DNA of 64,000 bases, from positions 11,671,701-11,735,700 of the forward strand of contig OX387607.1 of the NCBI GenBank assembly GCA_947568835.1, in the 5' to 3' direction. Each line of letters starts with the position of its first letter. Position 1 is the first letter of the stretch. Under the pieces are notes generated by a model. It saw nothing but the letters and a program-made list of their open reading frames with translations. It was not told the DNA's origin and ran no database searches. Positions 33,901 to 48,900 of this stretch are shown in pieces. The stretch is from Protonemura montana. Lineage: Eukaryota; Arthropoda; Insecta; Plecoptera; Nemouridae. A program made the position numbers and the translations under genes.

Positions 33901-36900
33901 AACTGGGCATTTATTTTATTCTGAAAACGATTTTAATTAAGTTTTTAGTTTACCTCCTTCATTTCCAACCCAATTCTGCCGCAAAATCCTAACAACCCGT
34001 CGCCCACCGAAGCCGTACTTCACAATTAAAGTCATGTCTTCACTTGACTTTCGTGGCTTCTGGTTAATCACCCACCATCGTATTTCCCCTGGATTTGATG
34101 GTGCCCCCTTGAAAACCGCTAGCTTTTCAGGTAAAGATGGTTTCATTTCGCTATATTTTTCTCCTCGTTTCTATTATACTAGTTAATATTTATATTCAAA
34201 AAAAAAAAACTTTGATATCTTGTGGCCGATTCTTTCCTTATTGAACCCGTCGCATTTCGTTTCGTAAAATATAGTGTGACGAGATGATTCAGATTGTCTG
34301 TCGCTTGACTTTTTATTTATTTTCAATCAAACGCAGCCGCATCGCCGGCTTAAACTGAAGCGTTGTTTATTTATTTCAACCGTCAATATTGTTTTTTTTT
34401 CTCGGTGAAAGTTAATAATTCGAAATGAAAACGCGGCGTGGGTTTCTAGATTCCATGAACCTATGATTGAAGCGTTTTTCCGTTTAAAAGCATAGTTTTT
34501 TTTTCTTTTGGAGAAGAAAGTTCCTTTGCTGATTGGATGAAAGCTGCCATTACATATTCAACGGGTTGTTGACTCTCAAACGGCGCAATATCAAGTCGCC
34601 ATCAAATTGAGAAACAAACAAGAACACAAGTTATTTACGATATTCCTCATTTTACTTGCAATTCAACCGAGTGATTAGAATATTCAGAAAACTTTTCTCA
34701 CAAAGACTATTTGGCGGTGCTGCCATGGTGCTACATAATACAATCGGGCCTAACCCCGACCTAGAGTAAAACTATTCAACAATGCTCGATTTTGTAGATA
34801 CGGTGGTAGCTACTGTAGTAGGTACTACTGATGGTATTACCATGGGTTACGAAATAACCGCTATTTGAAACTCATTCATATTTAGTTGTAAAGGTGATCA
34901 GAATTTTGTTTAAAAAGAACGTGTATACAAGCATTTCGGTTACCTGTATACATTTTAATATACTTTTAAACATGAACACGTGTTTCATCTTTTTGCCAGG
35001 GTAGCAAACGATGGTGCGCTCAGTAGGTACTTTGGGAATACCTCAAGTAAATCACATGGTGTAATGGTTGCACTTTACTCTTGAAAGACAATTCGACCTA
35101 ATTCCGTTCAGAATCACCTGACCGAATAGAGGCAAGAAATGGTTCGCCTCCGTGCGTATTACGTCTTTGCAAGGAGAGACTAATGCTCCTCACCTGCAAG
35201 CAGCAAACGCGTCTTGAAACTCTATCACTTCTTGATACACGGTTGCCCGACCCTTGCTAATGGAAACTGGAAAGTAATTAATTATAGACTCTATACCATC
35301 AACATCTTCCGATTTCCTTCTGTCAAATCAGACCACCCCAAGCAAGCATAATTCAGTGCACGTGCTTTTGAAAGGTCAAAGGGAAATCACCTAACGCGCA
35401 TGTCTTCCAAATATTTATTTCTGGATGCAAGTAGATTTCCAATAAATTATCGACGCGCCTCGGTTTTAACAGAAGACGAAGCACACATGGCGTCCTAGAT
35501 TCCAAAAACGCGGCACCGCGAAGAATTGCGTTGCTTTTGTTTTGTGTTCAAGTCTTGTCTCTGTGTATAAGATCCCATCGCGGTCGGCAAAACAAAGCGT
35601 GCTGGGTGGATTAGCGATCAATCATTTTGACGAAAAAAAAAAACACATCTGAAGGTTGTGCGAATCGGGGATGCCGTGATAAGAAATTAATGTGGTCTTT
35701 TTTATTTCTTGTGTGTGATTTAATCTAACTCCACTTACACACTCTAGCGGCAGCAAAAAAAAAAAAAATAGAACATGGCCACACTGGCATGTTGTTCATC
35801 ATCGAGACAGTGGCAAAATACTAACAGTGGATAAATCTTTCTCTCCGAGGTTCGTTTTAAATGTCTTACTATTTTCTTTTACCTATATCTAACGGAGGTT
35901 GTGCGGTGGACCTTGGTGTTGCCGGGCTGACAGAGAGCACGTGCCTTTCCTAGACATTTTCTTCTTACAGAGAAATGAAAACCGCCAGACGCCACGGCGA
36001 GACGTGTGATAATAACGAAAATTACATCACGCGCCACTACGCTCGCACACCGTGTATTATAATGATGTTACAGACATTAGTATGCATTAAGCGTCGGGGA
36101 ATTTTTTTTAATAAATTCATAATGGTATCTGGCACCGAAAGTTTTTCTTCTCTTTAGCTCAAATTTAAAACAGGGTATCGGGAAACAGGCAATGTGCTTA
36201 AGCTACCAGGCTTAGTTACAGCTTCTAAAGGATGTTTAAAGACTAGGTTCATCCCGGTTCCGAACGGATCATCGTTTAAGACAAAATTCGATTATTATGG
36301 GCGCAGCCTTGAGGATCCTGTCAAATGAAACACACGGCGATATTAACTTCCTTTTCATTAGATTCAAAGCACGAAACTGCGTCGAATATTCGCTTAGCAG
36401 TTTATTATAAAGCCGTCGAGTAGATTGTTTCCCGCAAGCCAATGAGAAATCGTCTTACAACTGGAGCACATTGCGTGAGAGCTTCTTGAGTTGAATCGTG
36501 CGAATATCCTACATGTCAGACGTTAAGTTATCCACCAGGACAGTGCCATGATTCGCGGGCAAATCGTTTTGAAAACCCACTCGAAAACAACCGCCATTCG
36601 GTTTGAAAATTTAGATGGAAATGTCAGCTCCATCTTGATTCAGAATCGTAAACAAAAGAAGGTCATCTCTCTATTCATTGGCGTTTTCTATTCTCTGGCA
36701 ATCTGTCAAAATGATCGTTTTGAATAACGTGGTCATTGTCGTGTTTATTAGAGGCAAAACAATAGTTCTGAGAACTCCTTTGAGGCAGACCGGGCAGTTG
36801 AATATTGAAGCTGTAGACCAATCTGCCTCACTGGACATTAATCGATGGACAATATGTAACGTGATCCAGGCAAGCAGTTTACGTCCTAAACTACGAGGGT

Positions 36901-39900
36901 TAGAATGCCATAACAAGCCTGGATTTATGGAACACTACACAATTTGCACAATGAGTGTCTGTTTCATCAACGAGCCCTGTGGCTCGTACACTCTCTAGTA
37001 CTCTCTAGTACACTCTCTAGAGCGTCAGTATTTGGTAGGATGATCATGATAATGGTAATCAACCTAACCTATAATAGCGTGTGGGTGAACAGTGTTTTGG
37101 AATATTGAGTAACTTTATCTCTAAGGTTCAACTTTCGTTGGAAGCAGAAGTCAAATAACCAAAGTCGTAGAGTTCATAGGAACTTTTTGGCCGTCGTAAT
37201 AAAAGCACCAAGCACCTATTATGTGAATTACAGTGCAGTTGATTCCGCAATCGAACGGTTTGGCGTAATAGAAGCACCAGTTTTTTGAGACCTTAAAGTT
37301 TGGCAACACTGCTCTTGGTCAGATATTGGCTGGGTGACCATCTTTTTCATGATCAGTTCTGAGAGAGAGGTTGGAGGGATGAAAGTTAGTAAAGAAATTC
37401 AATTCGCCTTGCAAATCAACCTTTCGACAAGCATGAATTTGTAAAGGTCTCCTGTTGTTTGAATAATACCGTCCTTCGGAATGGACGCTCTCTCTATGCT
37501 TTTCGACAAGAGTGGGCTACCTACGTATTTTGATGTGTCTATGTGCTCTTTTCAAACGGTCACTAACTTTATCTACAAGTATGTAAGGTAACACATATGA
37601 AACTCCAGCACGGTGATGCTTAACTTTGGCCCGCGACGCAGGGAAATTGCAGACTCTGATCGCTATTAGCGCTATTAGCGAAGGACGGGAGTCAACGCCG
37701 ACGCCGACGCCTACGCCGACGCCGACGCTGCAACAATATGTATCCGTGGATTGTGTGTATATATTGAAGGGCGGTGGGGGAGAGGGGTCAAGGTCACGGG
37801 GTGTCGGCGACAACAACGAGATCTCGTTTTGGGATGAGCGTGCTTGCGAGGTGAAAAATAATGGGAAAAGCCAATCCCGTGACATGAAGCCGTAAAGTTT
37901 TGACGGTACAACGACCATTGGTAAATTTAGATGCTGGTTACGGCCCGAACAAAAGGAGTCTGTGGCTTTGTCTGTGCTCGGGTACAATACGGGGGAAAAT
38001 ATGAGAGATAGATGTTGGAGAAATTGTGCGTGGAGTTTCTTTCACTGAGGAACGAAACATCAGGAAAACTGAGAATGAAAGAATGAAAGGAAAGGGGGGG
38101 GGGGGACTTTCACCGATGAATATTAAAAATATTGAAGAGTGACATTCCGAGAAATTTCATGCCAATTATCTTCTGTACACACCGGTTTGAGTGAAAAACT
38201 TTTGTTTGTGTTAAAAAAAAACGCAAAAAGTGCGCACACTTTTTGGAAAATTCGGTTGATCAGCTAACGATTTACGCATTTAATAAATAATTACTTTTCT
38301 TGAAAATGCATGCCCGAGGGAAAAAACGGGCCACTGACAATTGCTTAGAACAGCGTAAATTACAACACCCGCGCTCGACGACTCCCCCCCAGTTTTGTGT
38401 TCGAGTTAAAAACGAAAACGCTTGATTTTTTTTCAAATTTAAAATCCCCCTTCCGTTGTAGATAATTACCTTCAGAGCCGTACGATTACACGGACCGTTA
38501 ATACGAATAAAAAGTAATTTCCGCGTAGGTGCTAATTAAGGGTGGGACTAGCATGAACCCCCACCCTGGAGAAGGGTGGGTGTAGGGGATATTGAGCCTT
38601 TCAGGGCACGACATGATTGCCTCCTCTCTGAGCTGCCGACTATAATTTGGCTTGGTAACAATTAACATCGTTGTATACAAAAAAGAAAATTACAGGCAAC
38701 ATGTTTTGCTAACTTGATGGCAAAGCTGTACGTTTCAACTCAAATTTATCAGCGACGATAAAGGAAACTTACTTTGTGCAGTTGACATGAACGGTGCATA
38801 CATTTTGCTTTGTTCTGCAGCGTTGTTTGCTTTCTCTTAAGGTGTTTGAAGTACCATTTTGCCAATAGTGCTAACGTAAAATCTGTCTTAGCGAAAAATG
38901 GCCGGCAAATGCTACTTTAGTCAAAAGAGATTCACCGTCGTTTTGGTGTTAAAAGATTTAATTTCTCAATTTTTCACAGACCACTTCCATGTGACTAGTT
39001 TAATCTTAATTAATCTTTATTAATGCTTACCTTACCGATCGATATAATATATATATATATATATGCACATGTATCGACATTTGTGTCGTGATTATTTCAT
39101 TAGTGAAGTTTTTTATACAGAACGGCCGCAAGCGCCATCGGGTTCCAAGTACTGCCGGCTCGTTTGCTCAGCAGAAAGTTTAACATTAACGCTGGCCCTC
39201 TGACTTTATCCATAAACTCAATGATAGTACCTACAAGGAACGTTTTGAATACCTTTCTTTTTAAAGGTCTTTGAAGGGAAATATAATATAACGATAAAGG
39301 AAGTACAAGGAAAATAGATGCACAAATATTAATTGAATTCTCTGTTAGTATTGAACCACAGATTAACTCAAAGACAGATCCCGAAGCTGCCCTAATTAAA
39401 GAGTGGTATCATTACAATAGCCTGAAGACACAACATGTTCTATTTATAGAAACAAACAATACTCATTTCACATTGTAAGCATCGTCCAATGCATACATGA
39501 ATAAGCAAAATGGTATACGTTTTTACAGCGTACAAAAGGCAAATATTTAGAAATTCGTTCCAATAAACATTCTGAAAACTCAAAATCTTACAGTCGGCAT
39601 GCATTGAATTTGGAAGCACACTTCCAAGAAAATTGTTCTTACTAGAAAATATTTTTTATTTCTACTTGTTCTACGAGATATATGCAGATTGGAGTGGGCA
39701 TTGGGACTTAGGTACTTCGCCGGTGCATTGTCACGATTATGGAAATAGCTTGATATTTTCCGGTACGTGTCAAGATTAGCAAGATGAAATCCAATTAGTC
39801 AAAATCAACGCATGCACTTCGCGGAATGCATGGAAACCTGTTAGCTGTAACCAACCGTTTCGGTGTCATAGACCATATGATTTGTAAATGTATGATAATT

Positions 39901-42900
39901 AGTTGAGCATGTATTTAATTTTAACAAGGTATATAACGTCAGCTTAACTATAAGTTAGAGTGTTTAATTCGATGTAGGTAACTTCTCTAGTATGTCTGGA
40001 GCGGCCACTTCATATGTTGGGGGAAATTATCTTCACCTACTAAATTTGGACAGCCACTCGCTCAATCTTTAACGTTTTGGCTAATGGAACAATTGTGAGT
40101 GAAAATGTTATATGTACAGACTATTCGAGAGCTAAATTCCTGTCAGCCAGTGACCTAGACAGATTCAAACAACTATACCGAAACTTCAATCGAATACTTT
40201 TAGATATTGGATACATCGTGTGATCTTGGAACTAATAATGGAAAATCTATTCATTGTGTGTATGGAATTTTCAAGAAACATATAATAGCGGCTGACATAT
40301 TAGTTAAAAATATATATAGAGAGTTTTATAAGTTTGATAATTTTCGACTTATATACTAAAGATGTAGCCCCAAATAAACAATTTGCTAATGGGCCATGTT
40401 ATTCAAAACCGAGCGATCCGTTGATTTTTTTAAAAATCATATCATTAATTTCTGTGAGCTTATTTTTGTATTCTTTTGTTTAAATTCGAATCACTACTTC
40501 AGTATGAATGATGTTAATTTAACAATGAAGCACATTTCTTTCAAATTAAGTCAAAACTCATTTCTTGCTTGTTATGCACTCTAGATTCTGAAACAACACT
40601 TAGTTGCTTCTTCTGAATGCTTGATTTATCCTTCATAATTTAATGTGATTTCTTGGATTTTCTTGATTGGAGCATTGAAAACACCAATGAATTAAGAGTT
40701 TTTTTAATATATCCTCGTCTGGCGGTAATTTAGAAGCATTCATTGAGTCTCAACTTCGTCTACGCAATCCAAACATCTATTATCCAAAGATTCAAAAACC
40801 GATTTAGTACTTTTCCGACAACCGAACACTTATTTTTTTTAACTACGCACATCAACTTAACTAAACTTAGCACAAGTTTTCAAAACAACTTTTTCATATT
40901 TATGGTTTCGTGTGTCAAGTCAAATTAACACATTCTTTAGGTTTAAAAAAAAGTAAGACCCATTTATTTATTATGAAAAGCACCTTTGTAACAATGTAAT
41001 TCTGTAAAAAATTTAAATACTTTCGGAAATAATTAACCACTTCCACAACTAGTTGCTCGTAACATAATAAATTGAATTTCAACAAGTCATTCTACAATCG
41101 AAGAAAGCACAAAATAATTTCCAGCCAGTTTAATTAATTAATTGATTGGCTATGCACTTCCATTTAATTAAATTACCACCTGGGCTTTCATTTGGCGTTA
41201 TTTGAGTACATGAACACCATTCAATACATTTAATGATTCACATAAACTCTCAGTGCGTTTCACAGTTCAATAAAGCCTATGAAAATCCACTCAAAGAGCC
41301 TTTACTAATAGGCAACCCTTCCACCATGCGGAAAGCGTACCCCCCAGAAGCCCCCAAAAGCCCCCAAAAGCCCCCCAAGAGATTTCTAAACCTGAGCACA
41401 GCCGGAAGATTTTGGCGGTCAGCGTTTTCACTCATTTGCTTACCCAAAATGCCGAACATTGGCGACGAGGATTTGTCATATAGAACCAAAAATATTTTTG
41501 CTTTTGGATGTTTTAGTAAAACCTTGTCTTTCCATTTTGGACATCGCAAGTAAATAATGAAGCTTGGTTACGATTTTAGTTCCTATTAGGTCAGTTTTAC
41601 AATAACGTTCTCCTGAGCATCGAGCCATATTAATATATAATCTACTGTTTACCTAGACAACTGACGCAACCAATACATTTACTATGTAATTGCCCTGGGT
41701 TTAAAATAAATAAAAATACAAATACAAATACAAACAGTTATTTCTAAATTGCAAATAATCTATGAGAAATAACGATATGAAATAAAACATCTCATAAAAC
41801 GAGGATTACTTCATCTTTAGTTAAGTTAAGGGCGTGCAGGTGGTCCTGAGATTCGTAGCAAACTGGAAGCCTACAAAATTGGTTTTTGCTAAATCTCAGA
41901 CCGTGCTATATTGCCTAAAATGCGAATGAAACAGATGTTTAGCCTCACCCCATTCAGCAAGCAAAGATGAAGGCAGGTAATATACCTGTCATATAAGAAA
42001 TATATGATTATCACAATTTATTGAAAAAATATATATTAATCAAACCTTTTTTTTTCAAGTTTCTTCTACAATTACTGACTGACTTATTAAAATTTAACCC
42101 AATTATGCAAATGCAATGCAAAAGTTAATGTTATCATAAAAACACGGTTCAAAAATATTTTTGATCACAATCCAAAACGACGTGTAAAGATGCTAAAAAT
42201 TCAGTTTAGATTGATTAGTAATTTAATTGTAGCTTTGATGAAAAACCTGAAATGCGGCAGGACATGACAATGTACGACCCTGATTATTTTTAGACTTATG
42301 TCTGCTTGAGATTACTTCTATTTTGTAATCGGAAAATTGTCAGGACTGCTCTTACCCTTGAAAAATTAACAGGTAGGTACAAGTTTCGAACATACACCAT
42401 GAAACATCCTTGCTTGAGTGCAAACCTCCTTCGAATACGCAACTTCAAAACACTTCGAGCTTAGCTGTTTCGAGCATCGTGCATTTCTGATTTTTCTTTA
42501 TTTTTATTTTTTAATTACGATAAAATTGGTTATCAGGATAAGAAAAATTCTTCATGCAGTAAACGTTTTAAAATATTATTATATTTCATATTTTATGTTT
42601 TCATTAAAATATGTAATGAAAACCAATTTCATCGCAAATTCATCGGCACCGGACTAGATTTTGATATTCTAAAATGGCCTTTACCAATTTACCATTTGCA
42701 TCTACCGTTTCCCGTTTACTTCTAGCGCTGAGAGAGGAATACTAGTCTAGCACTTATCTAAACAAACATGAACTGAAAGTTTCAGGTTCACTCAAATTTG
42801 AATGAAGTTTCTTTCTGTTTTAACACATAAATAAGATAAATACAGAATCCACTTGTTCTCTCTCGAACTGAGGTTACAATGGCTTTACTTTTGTTTTCAT

Positions 42901-45900
42901 TGTACAAGTACAAAGCTACACATGAACAACACAACTATTCGTTTATCAGTCGCCATTATCGCAATTAAACAACGCTTGCGTCGGTATAGCTGACTCGCCG
43001 TAGTTGCATTCAAACTATCTTTAAGCCCGTGGCTAGCTCTTCACGGCTACCACTAAATTGCCAGATAAAAACAAAGAATGGACCCGCAATTTCAGGAAAA
43101 TTCTTCGACCCTTGGAACACTCTTGCCTGATAACAAGCTATATCGCACTGCCAACAGCGCTCACCTTCATTATTCTTGTTTAGTAAACCGCCGCTTGGGA
43201 GCAGGCCATTCGTTAAGACACCCCAGGAAAACCTTGGCCTTGACAATTCGTTAGCTAACAAGCTCACCAGCGTTGCCATGTCAGTGGCGGCGACACACGA
43301 TTGGTTTGGATTTGACCTTGTAGGTGCTTTCTCAACCAATAGGTAGTTCATTTGATGAGATGAAGTTTTGATATGTGCTTTTGTGGGGACTCATTTTTAT
43401 CCGTCAATATTTGGCCTACAAATTTTGGATTATACTTTTTTATGTTATACTTCCTACTGATTTCAAAAAATGTGGCAAAATAATCAAAAGAAGAACAATC
43501 AGAAGAATTCTTTTTGAAAAAACCGGTCAAAAGTGACACCCAAAATACAAATTGGCTTCAATTGAAGTGGTGTACCGAGTATCATTGCCACCATTGGACT
43601 TGATGGGTCACAGCTTCCCTGATATTGAGCTGGAGAGTCTTTCCACCAATTGGGATCGATAGTGCTCGCATCATTGAAGCCTATACGCCCAATGGTTGCG
43701 TCATTGAACCTTATAAACATAGTGTGCAGGCAGATGAATGAAACGTCATTTTCTCACACACTTGCAAGGGCTTTTTACACACACAATTTTAAGGTAAACT
43801 CTCAATCTAATCGATATCACTCGTCGTATTCTCATTCTGAGAGAATCTAGCTAGAAACCCAAATCAATTTCATCGTTCAAACACATGAATCTTGTTTTCC
43901 ACAGAATACAGAGAACACTTGCGAATAAGACCGCGTAAAATCGCTTAATCTGTTTCAAGAAGTTTCATCCTCTAATTACGTTTTCAATTGCACATCAAGA
44001 CTGTCTTTAAGAGGCATGATCAAGGAGGTGACACAAACAAAAACATCAGAAGCAACACATATCGCACCGCATCACCAAATTTAGAACATTTAATACAAAC
44101 TGTGACATCACGATCAAAATCAAGATCAGGCCTACGGATCAAAAATGGGTATGGAATGCCAAGTCAAAAAAAAAAAAACAGAACATGATTTTGTAATTAA
44201 ATAACGTACATGTGTTTATAAACTTGACACCTCTCTCGCCTTTCGTAGGCGCTTCTCCCTCAACGTACATCTCCCAAGTCAAAGACACCCCGCCGCTGTT
44301 CTCATTGCGCCAAAACAACCGGACACCCCTAGAGAGTCGTTGGGCCCCACAGAAACACATAGCATTTACCAGGCGCTACAATAAACAGCGGCCCGCGATA
44401 TCTCCCTGCCACTCCGCAAGTTAGCGCCCTCTCAGCGACTGAGTGCTCGTTGTTACCGCGGCACTCGACGCCGACGCCGACGCCGCAGAGAGCTTTGAGC
44501 GTCGTATGCGAATAGTTGCGATCGGCGTCCCAGCGCGGGGGCGTTTTAATTTCACTTTAAGAGCGTGTTTCGTGCAGGGAACGCTCTATATACCTACTTT
44601 CTATCGCCTGCCATACAACACATAAAGTTGACAAATTGGATCCGAAGCAGCACCCGCTCGGAATGAAATCCATTCAAAGAGATGTTTTAATTTTAAGGTG
44701 AACTTTACGCGCTGTTAAGTCTCAGGCAATTTCTGCAAAGTTTTGCTAGCTTGTTTTGTTAATTGTACGCGTAAATTTAACTTTTTCAATTTAATTTCCA
44801 TTAGATTTCCGTTCGTTAATTGGTGAGCTTTACTCAATTTGTAGGTGCCAGGTTTTTCTCCACCCCCACCTTACCCTACGCGATAGGTCTTAGCTAATCA
44901 GACAAGACGCCCAATTAAGCGTCTTGTGAATATATCCAAATTCCGCCATTTTTACATCGATATCTAACTAAAAACAACCGTAGCTGCGTAAATCCTACGA
45001 TAGCCAAAAGTTTTCTACAGAGCTGTAACTTTCCAAAATAGATGCAAACTTGCTACGCCTAGTCCGTTGTAAATGAGATGGTGGTACAAACGTGACAGCC
45101 ATAAAACGCTATCGTGACGTCTCTACAACGCACATCGTGCGCCTAGCTTGTCGCTTCAGCCCCAGGAAGTGCGTGACGCTTCACTTCGAGTTACCGTCGC
45201 GACGCCTCCTTTGTCGCGGCACTCAATTGCAGGACCGACGTCTCCCTTTCACCCCCGGCGATCTGAGTGTGGGATCAATTAGGCTCGATGGTAAAGCGAC
45301 GCCTGCTGCGTACAGCTGAACGCAACCCAACGCAACGCAACGCAAAGTAACATACATTCATTGGCTCAGTTCGTAGAATCGGAGAGTATTTCCATTCTTG
45401 TTCAATTCATGTCAACGCTCAAATATGTCATGAGCAATTTCATAATTTATGTGACGCTTCATCACAGGATTCATAATGTAGCAAGATGATATTTATTCAT
45501 CTGTGTGTTCCTACCTACATTGTGTGATCATTTGAAATGCATGCATAACTAATTAAAAACTAATTGGCTTGAAAGAGGTGTGATCTGGAAGAGGACACAA
45601 AACTGAAATTAAATATTTCAGAAAATAGCAATATTACAAATAGGCTATTAGCTATTATACAGAGCTGAGCGTCGTATTTAATTGGCGTTTGTTTATTTGC
45701 TCGTGTAATTCCCGGTGTCGCCGTCGTTCCGCGAGCGCCACCCGCGCGGCATTCCTGTAAAATGTACGTCGCTTCTGGCAAATGATAGGTCCAATCTTGC
45801 CCGATGCAGAGAGGCGCACGTGAAGGTTAAATAATGGATGCAGGACGGCGATACCGACGGCGTTGACGACGTCAATAAACAATAATATTGGAGAGTGCAA

Positions 45901-48900
45901 GCTCGTCCATCAATCATGGGGAACCTATTCAAAGAGTGGTAGGATAGACGTCAACTGAATAATGTGGACGGTATCACGTTCTAGTGCGGGGATCAGGCGA
46001 GACTCTTTTGACTTCTTTCTAAAGTTGACGGCGTCACGGTCATCACAATCTTTATTGGCCAATTTTGCGGATGTGAGTCGACGATAAATTTTTTTAAATT
46101 CTCTCGCTCCCAAATATTTTGTTGCAAAAAAAATGCCGGTTTATACTTTAGTAGCGGTTTACATATTTTGCAAAGATTCCATTATAATAAAGTAAAAAAT
46201 ATATATATACTCCTATCTCAAAACTTCTGGAAGGAATCATGTAATCGATCAAATGGAGAAGCAATTCAACTGAAACGGAGATACGGACTTGGGACCACTA
46301 ACGGTAATAACTCGAGATTGAAGTGTTTATTGGTCAATGTCTTTGATGTTTAGTAAAGACTTTATATCAAAGATATTTTTTCTTTCCCTGCCCCTGCCCC
46401 TAAACGTCTCGTAATTCTACAGTTATGAGCGGGAGTATGTTTGCTTTTCGTCTCCCAGGTACATTTGATATAAAATACGGCACGGACGCGCACGAATGTA
46501 AACTTTAAAACAAGCAAAAGCGAAAACTATTTCAGATATTTAGGATTTCGCAACCGCGTTCACTCAAACAAACAATTCTCGGTTACGTTGTGATGCGTGG
46601 GGCTTCGTCCTCGGTCTCTGGACATGAATGCCATGCTCAAGGTCGGGCAAAATACGGCAGGCAATGACTTTTATAGGTATCACCGATAATATCTACAGTC
46701 CAGGGTTGGTGATTCATAATGCCATTGAGTGGCACATTCTGGGTTTTCATATAACATAAAAAGGCTTAATATAGGAAAAAAATTAAAAAAAAATATTCAG
46801 ACCTAATTTAAATTATTATTCTACAAAAATGTGTTGCCCTCTCCAATGTTTACCGTTAAAATATCTGATTGACTCTACAGAATTGACTCTTACGGCTTGA
46901 ATGTTTTATTTAATCAATTCAACAAGATTCAAAACGAACAGATATACTTAAAAAATAATCTTGATTATAAAAAAAAACTCTTGTTTACCGTTTTAGAGTT
47001 TTACACCATCGCTTTTAGAGTCTAAATATACTAAAAACGATTGAACATTTTTAGACCGTTTTGTACCCAAATTTGCACAGCAGCAAAAGTTGCTTAGTTA
47101 CCCAAATACAATAAATCTGACACTGGGTGTTGATAATGGAATCGATCGGAAGCTATTTTTTTTTCTGCGCAATAAATTAATCAAACTATTTTGATCTAAA
47201 TCTTCATTGTAGCGGTTGTCAATAAAATAAAATATGAAAAGGTGCGATGTGTCACGTATTGACCACCAGCATGCCTGGTCCATGGTTTAGTCCATCCCGT
47301 GAGAAAAGAAAGAATGCTTCAAAGTACTCTGTTTACATTTGTTTCCTCTAGCTCTTGTGACAAAATGATCTAGATGGCTGTGATACGATGATAGTACTGT
47401 GAAAATGACCACACCCAATTTTTATATATCTTATGACGCTTGTTTTAAAAAGCTGCAGTTTTTATGTGATGTAAGCATTCATAAAACTTGACCATACATG
47501 TCAATTACGCTTGAAAAACGTAATAAAGCTAGCAAAAAAATTAGAATTCTTAAAGCGATTCTTTGCTAAAATATTAAAGAATATATAAGTAAATTACTTC
47601 CAAAAATACTAATAAAGTTTTCCGAAATCTACATGATACTTGCAGGAAATCTGTCAAGTTTTGGTATTTGAGGGTAGGTAAATTATAAATATGCCGCTCT
47701 AAATTTTAAACTTCGATTAAAATTTGGAAGTAGTTTGGAAAAAAATAGCGTCATAAGTAGGCATTACTTAAATTTTGTAAGTTAAAAGTCATGAAATAAT
47801 AAGAATAATTCTGTATATCTTGCCAGAATCTTTGGTTTTGATATGTTTACGCATGTATTACCGACCCATGGTAAACCTGTAAATCGTTTGAACGTGCCAA
47901 ACTTGAGGGCGAGAAACCTAGCTTTGATGTGTGCCGTTGAGCTAGTGTGTGTTAGGGTGTAGAGGAATTTACATCACGCTGAGCCTTTGGCTGAAAGGGG
48001 CCGGGGATTGGTTAGTGTTTAGCCCCGCCATGGCAGGAAGCGATTTCGCTGTCAGCGCGCGATTGCTTTGCGAAATCGCTGGACGTGAGAGATGCTAACC
48101 ATTCCCCGTTGTAAATCAATTGCTTGTTAATCAAGGATTAATCGAAGCTTTAAATAGATGCTTTGCTTGTTCGTGTAATCGATATCGACAACCGTGCTCG
48201 TGGTTGCCTCGATAACCGCGAGTCTGGGTGAATTCGTTTAGGGAAATGACCTTGTACTTGCTTGGGAGAGCATGAACTTTTCAGATAAATCTGGATAGGC
48301 CTGCCGGAAGGTTTGATTGATTCAGGGTGACTTAACGTTTCTCCTTATTTCCAATAATTTAAATCTACATAAAGTCAAAATAAATTCAGTTAGTTTGCTT
48401 TCGAAGAACAAACAGAGCTATGTTCTTTGGTTAGAAGTGGGGGGGGTCTTCGGGGAGGTTGATTTTGAAGCAACTCTCACCAAGAAGCTGCCCGATGTTG
48501 ATTTTATCTGGGAAAACTAGGTTCTGGGAACAGCACAAAATGTGTGTGCTAAAGTGGAACCACAACATGCTCTCTTGCTACGAAATTTCAGCCATAACAA
48601 AACAAAATCCATGCATCAACAAATACTAACCCTTTTCCACTTCCATTAAATTTAATTGTATTAAGTATTGTGTTGTATCCTGCTAGTAAAATGATATGTT
48701 ATTAAAGGTCGTACAAAGAAGATTGTATCTTCTCTTGCCTTGCCCGTTTATCTGTAAACGATAACTGATATCAAATTTTTTGTCAATGTTTTTGACTTTC
48801 CCATTTCATCCGTCTATATACTTTTAGACTTAAAATAAAAGTAGACTTCGGCGCCATAACTAGGCGTTTTTCACTTGGAAGTCACACTGATATTTTTTAA

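Noticed and set aside
36678..36998. 106-codon ORF in receptor intron 1
   Set aside because: No recognisable domain, no promoter or splice partner, and an overlapping open frame on the opposite strand; consistent with chance.
37517..37987. 156-codon minus-strand ORF
   Set aside because: Its length is produced by the GCCGAC repeat (Gly-Val run) and a G-rich stretch; no domain on either side.
43010..43351. 113-codon minus-strand ORF in receptor intron 1
   Set aside because: No domain recognised and no exon structure. Considered as a transposon fragment, but no transposase motif is visible.
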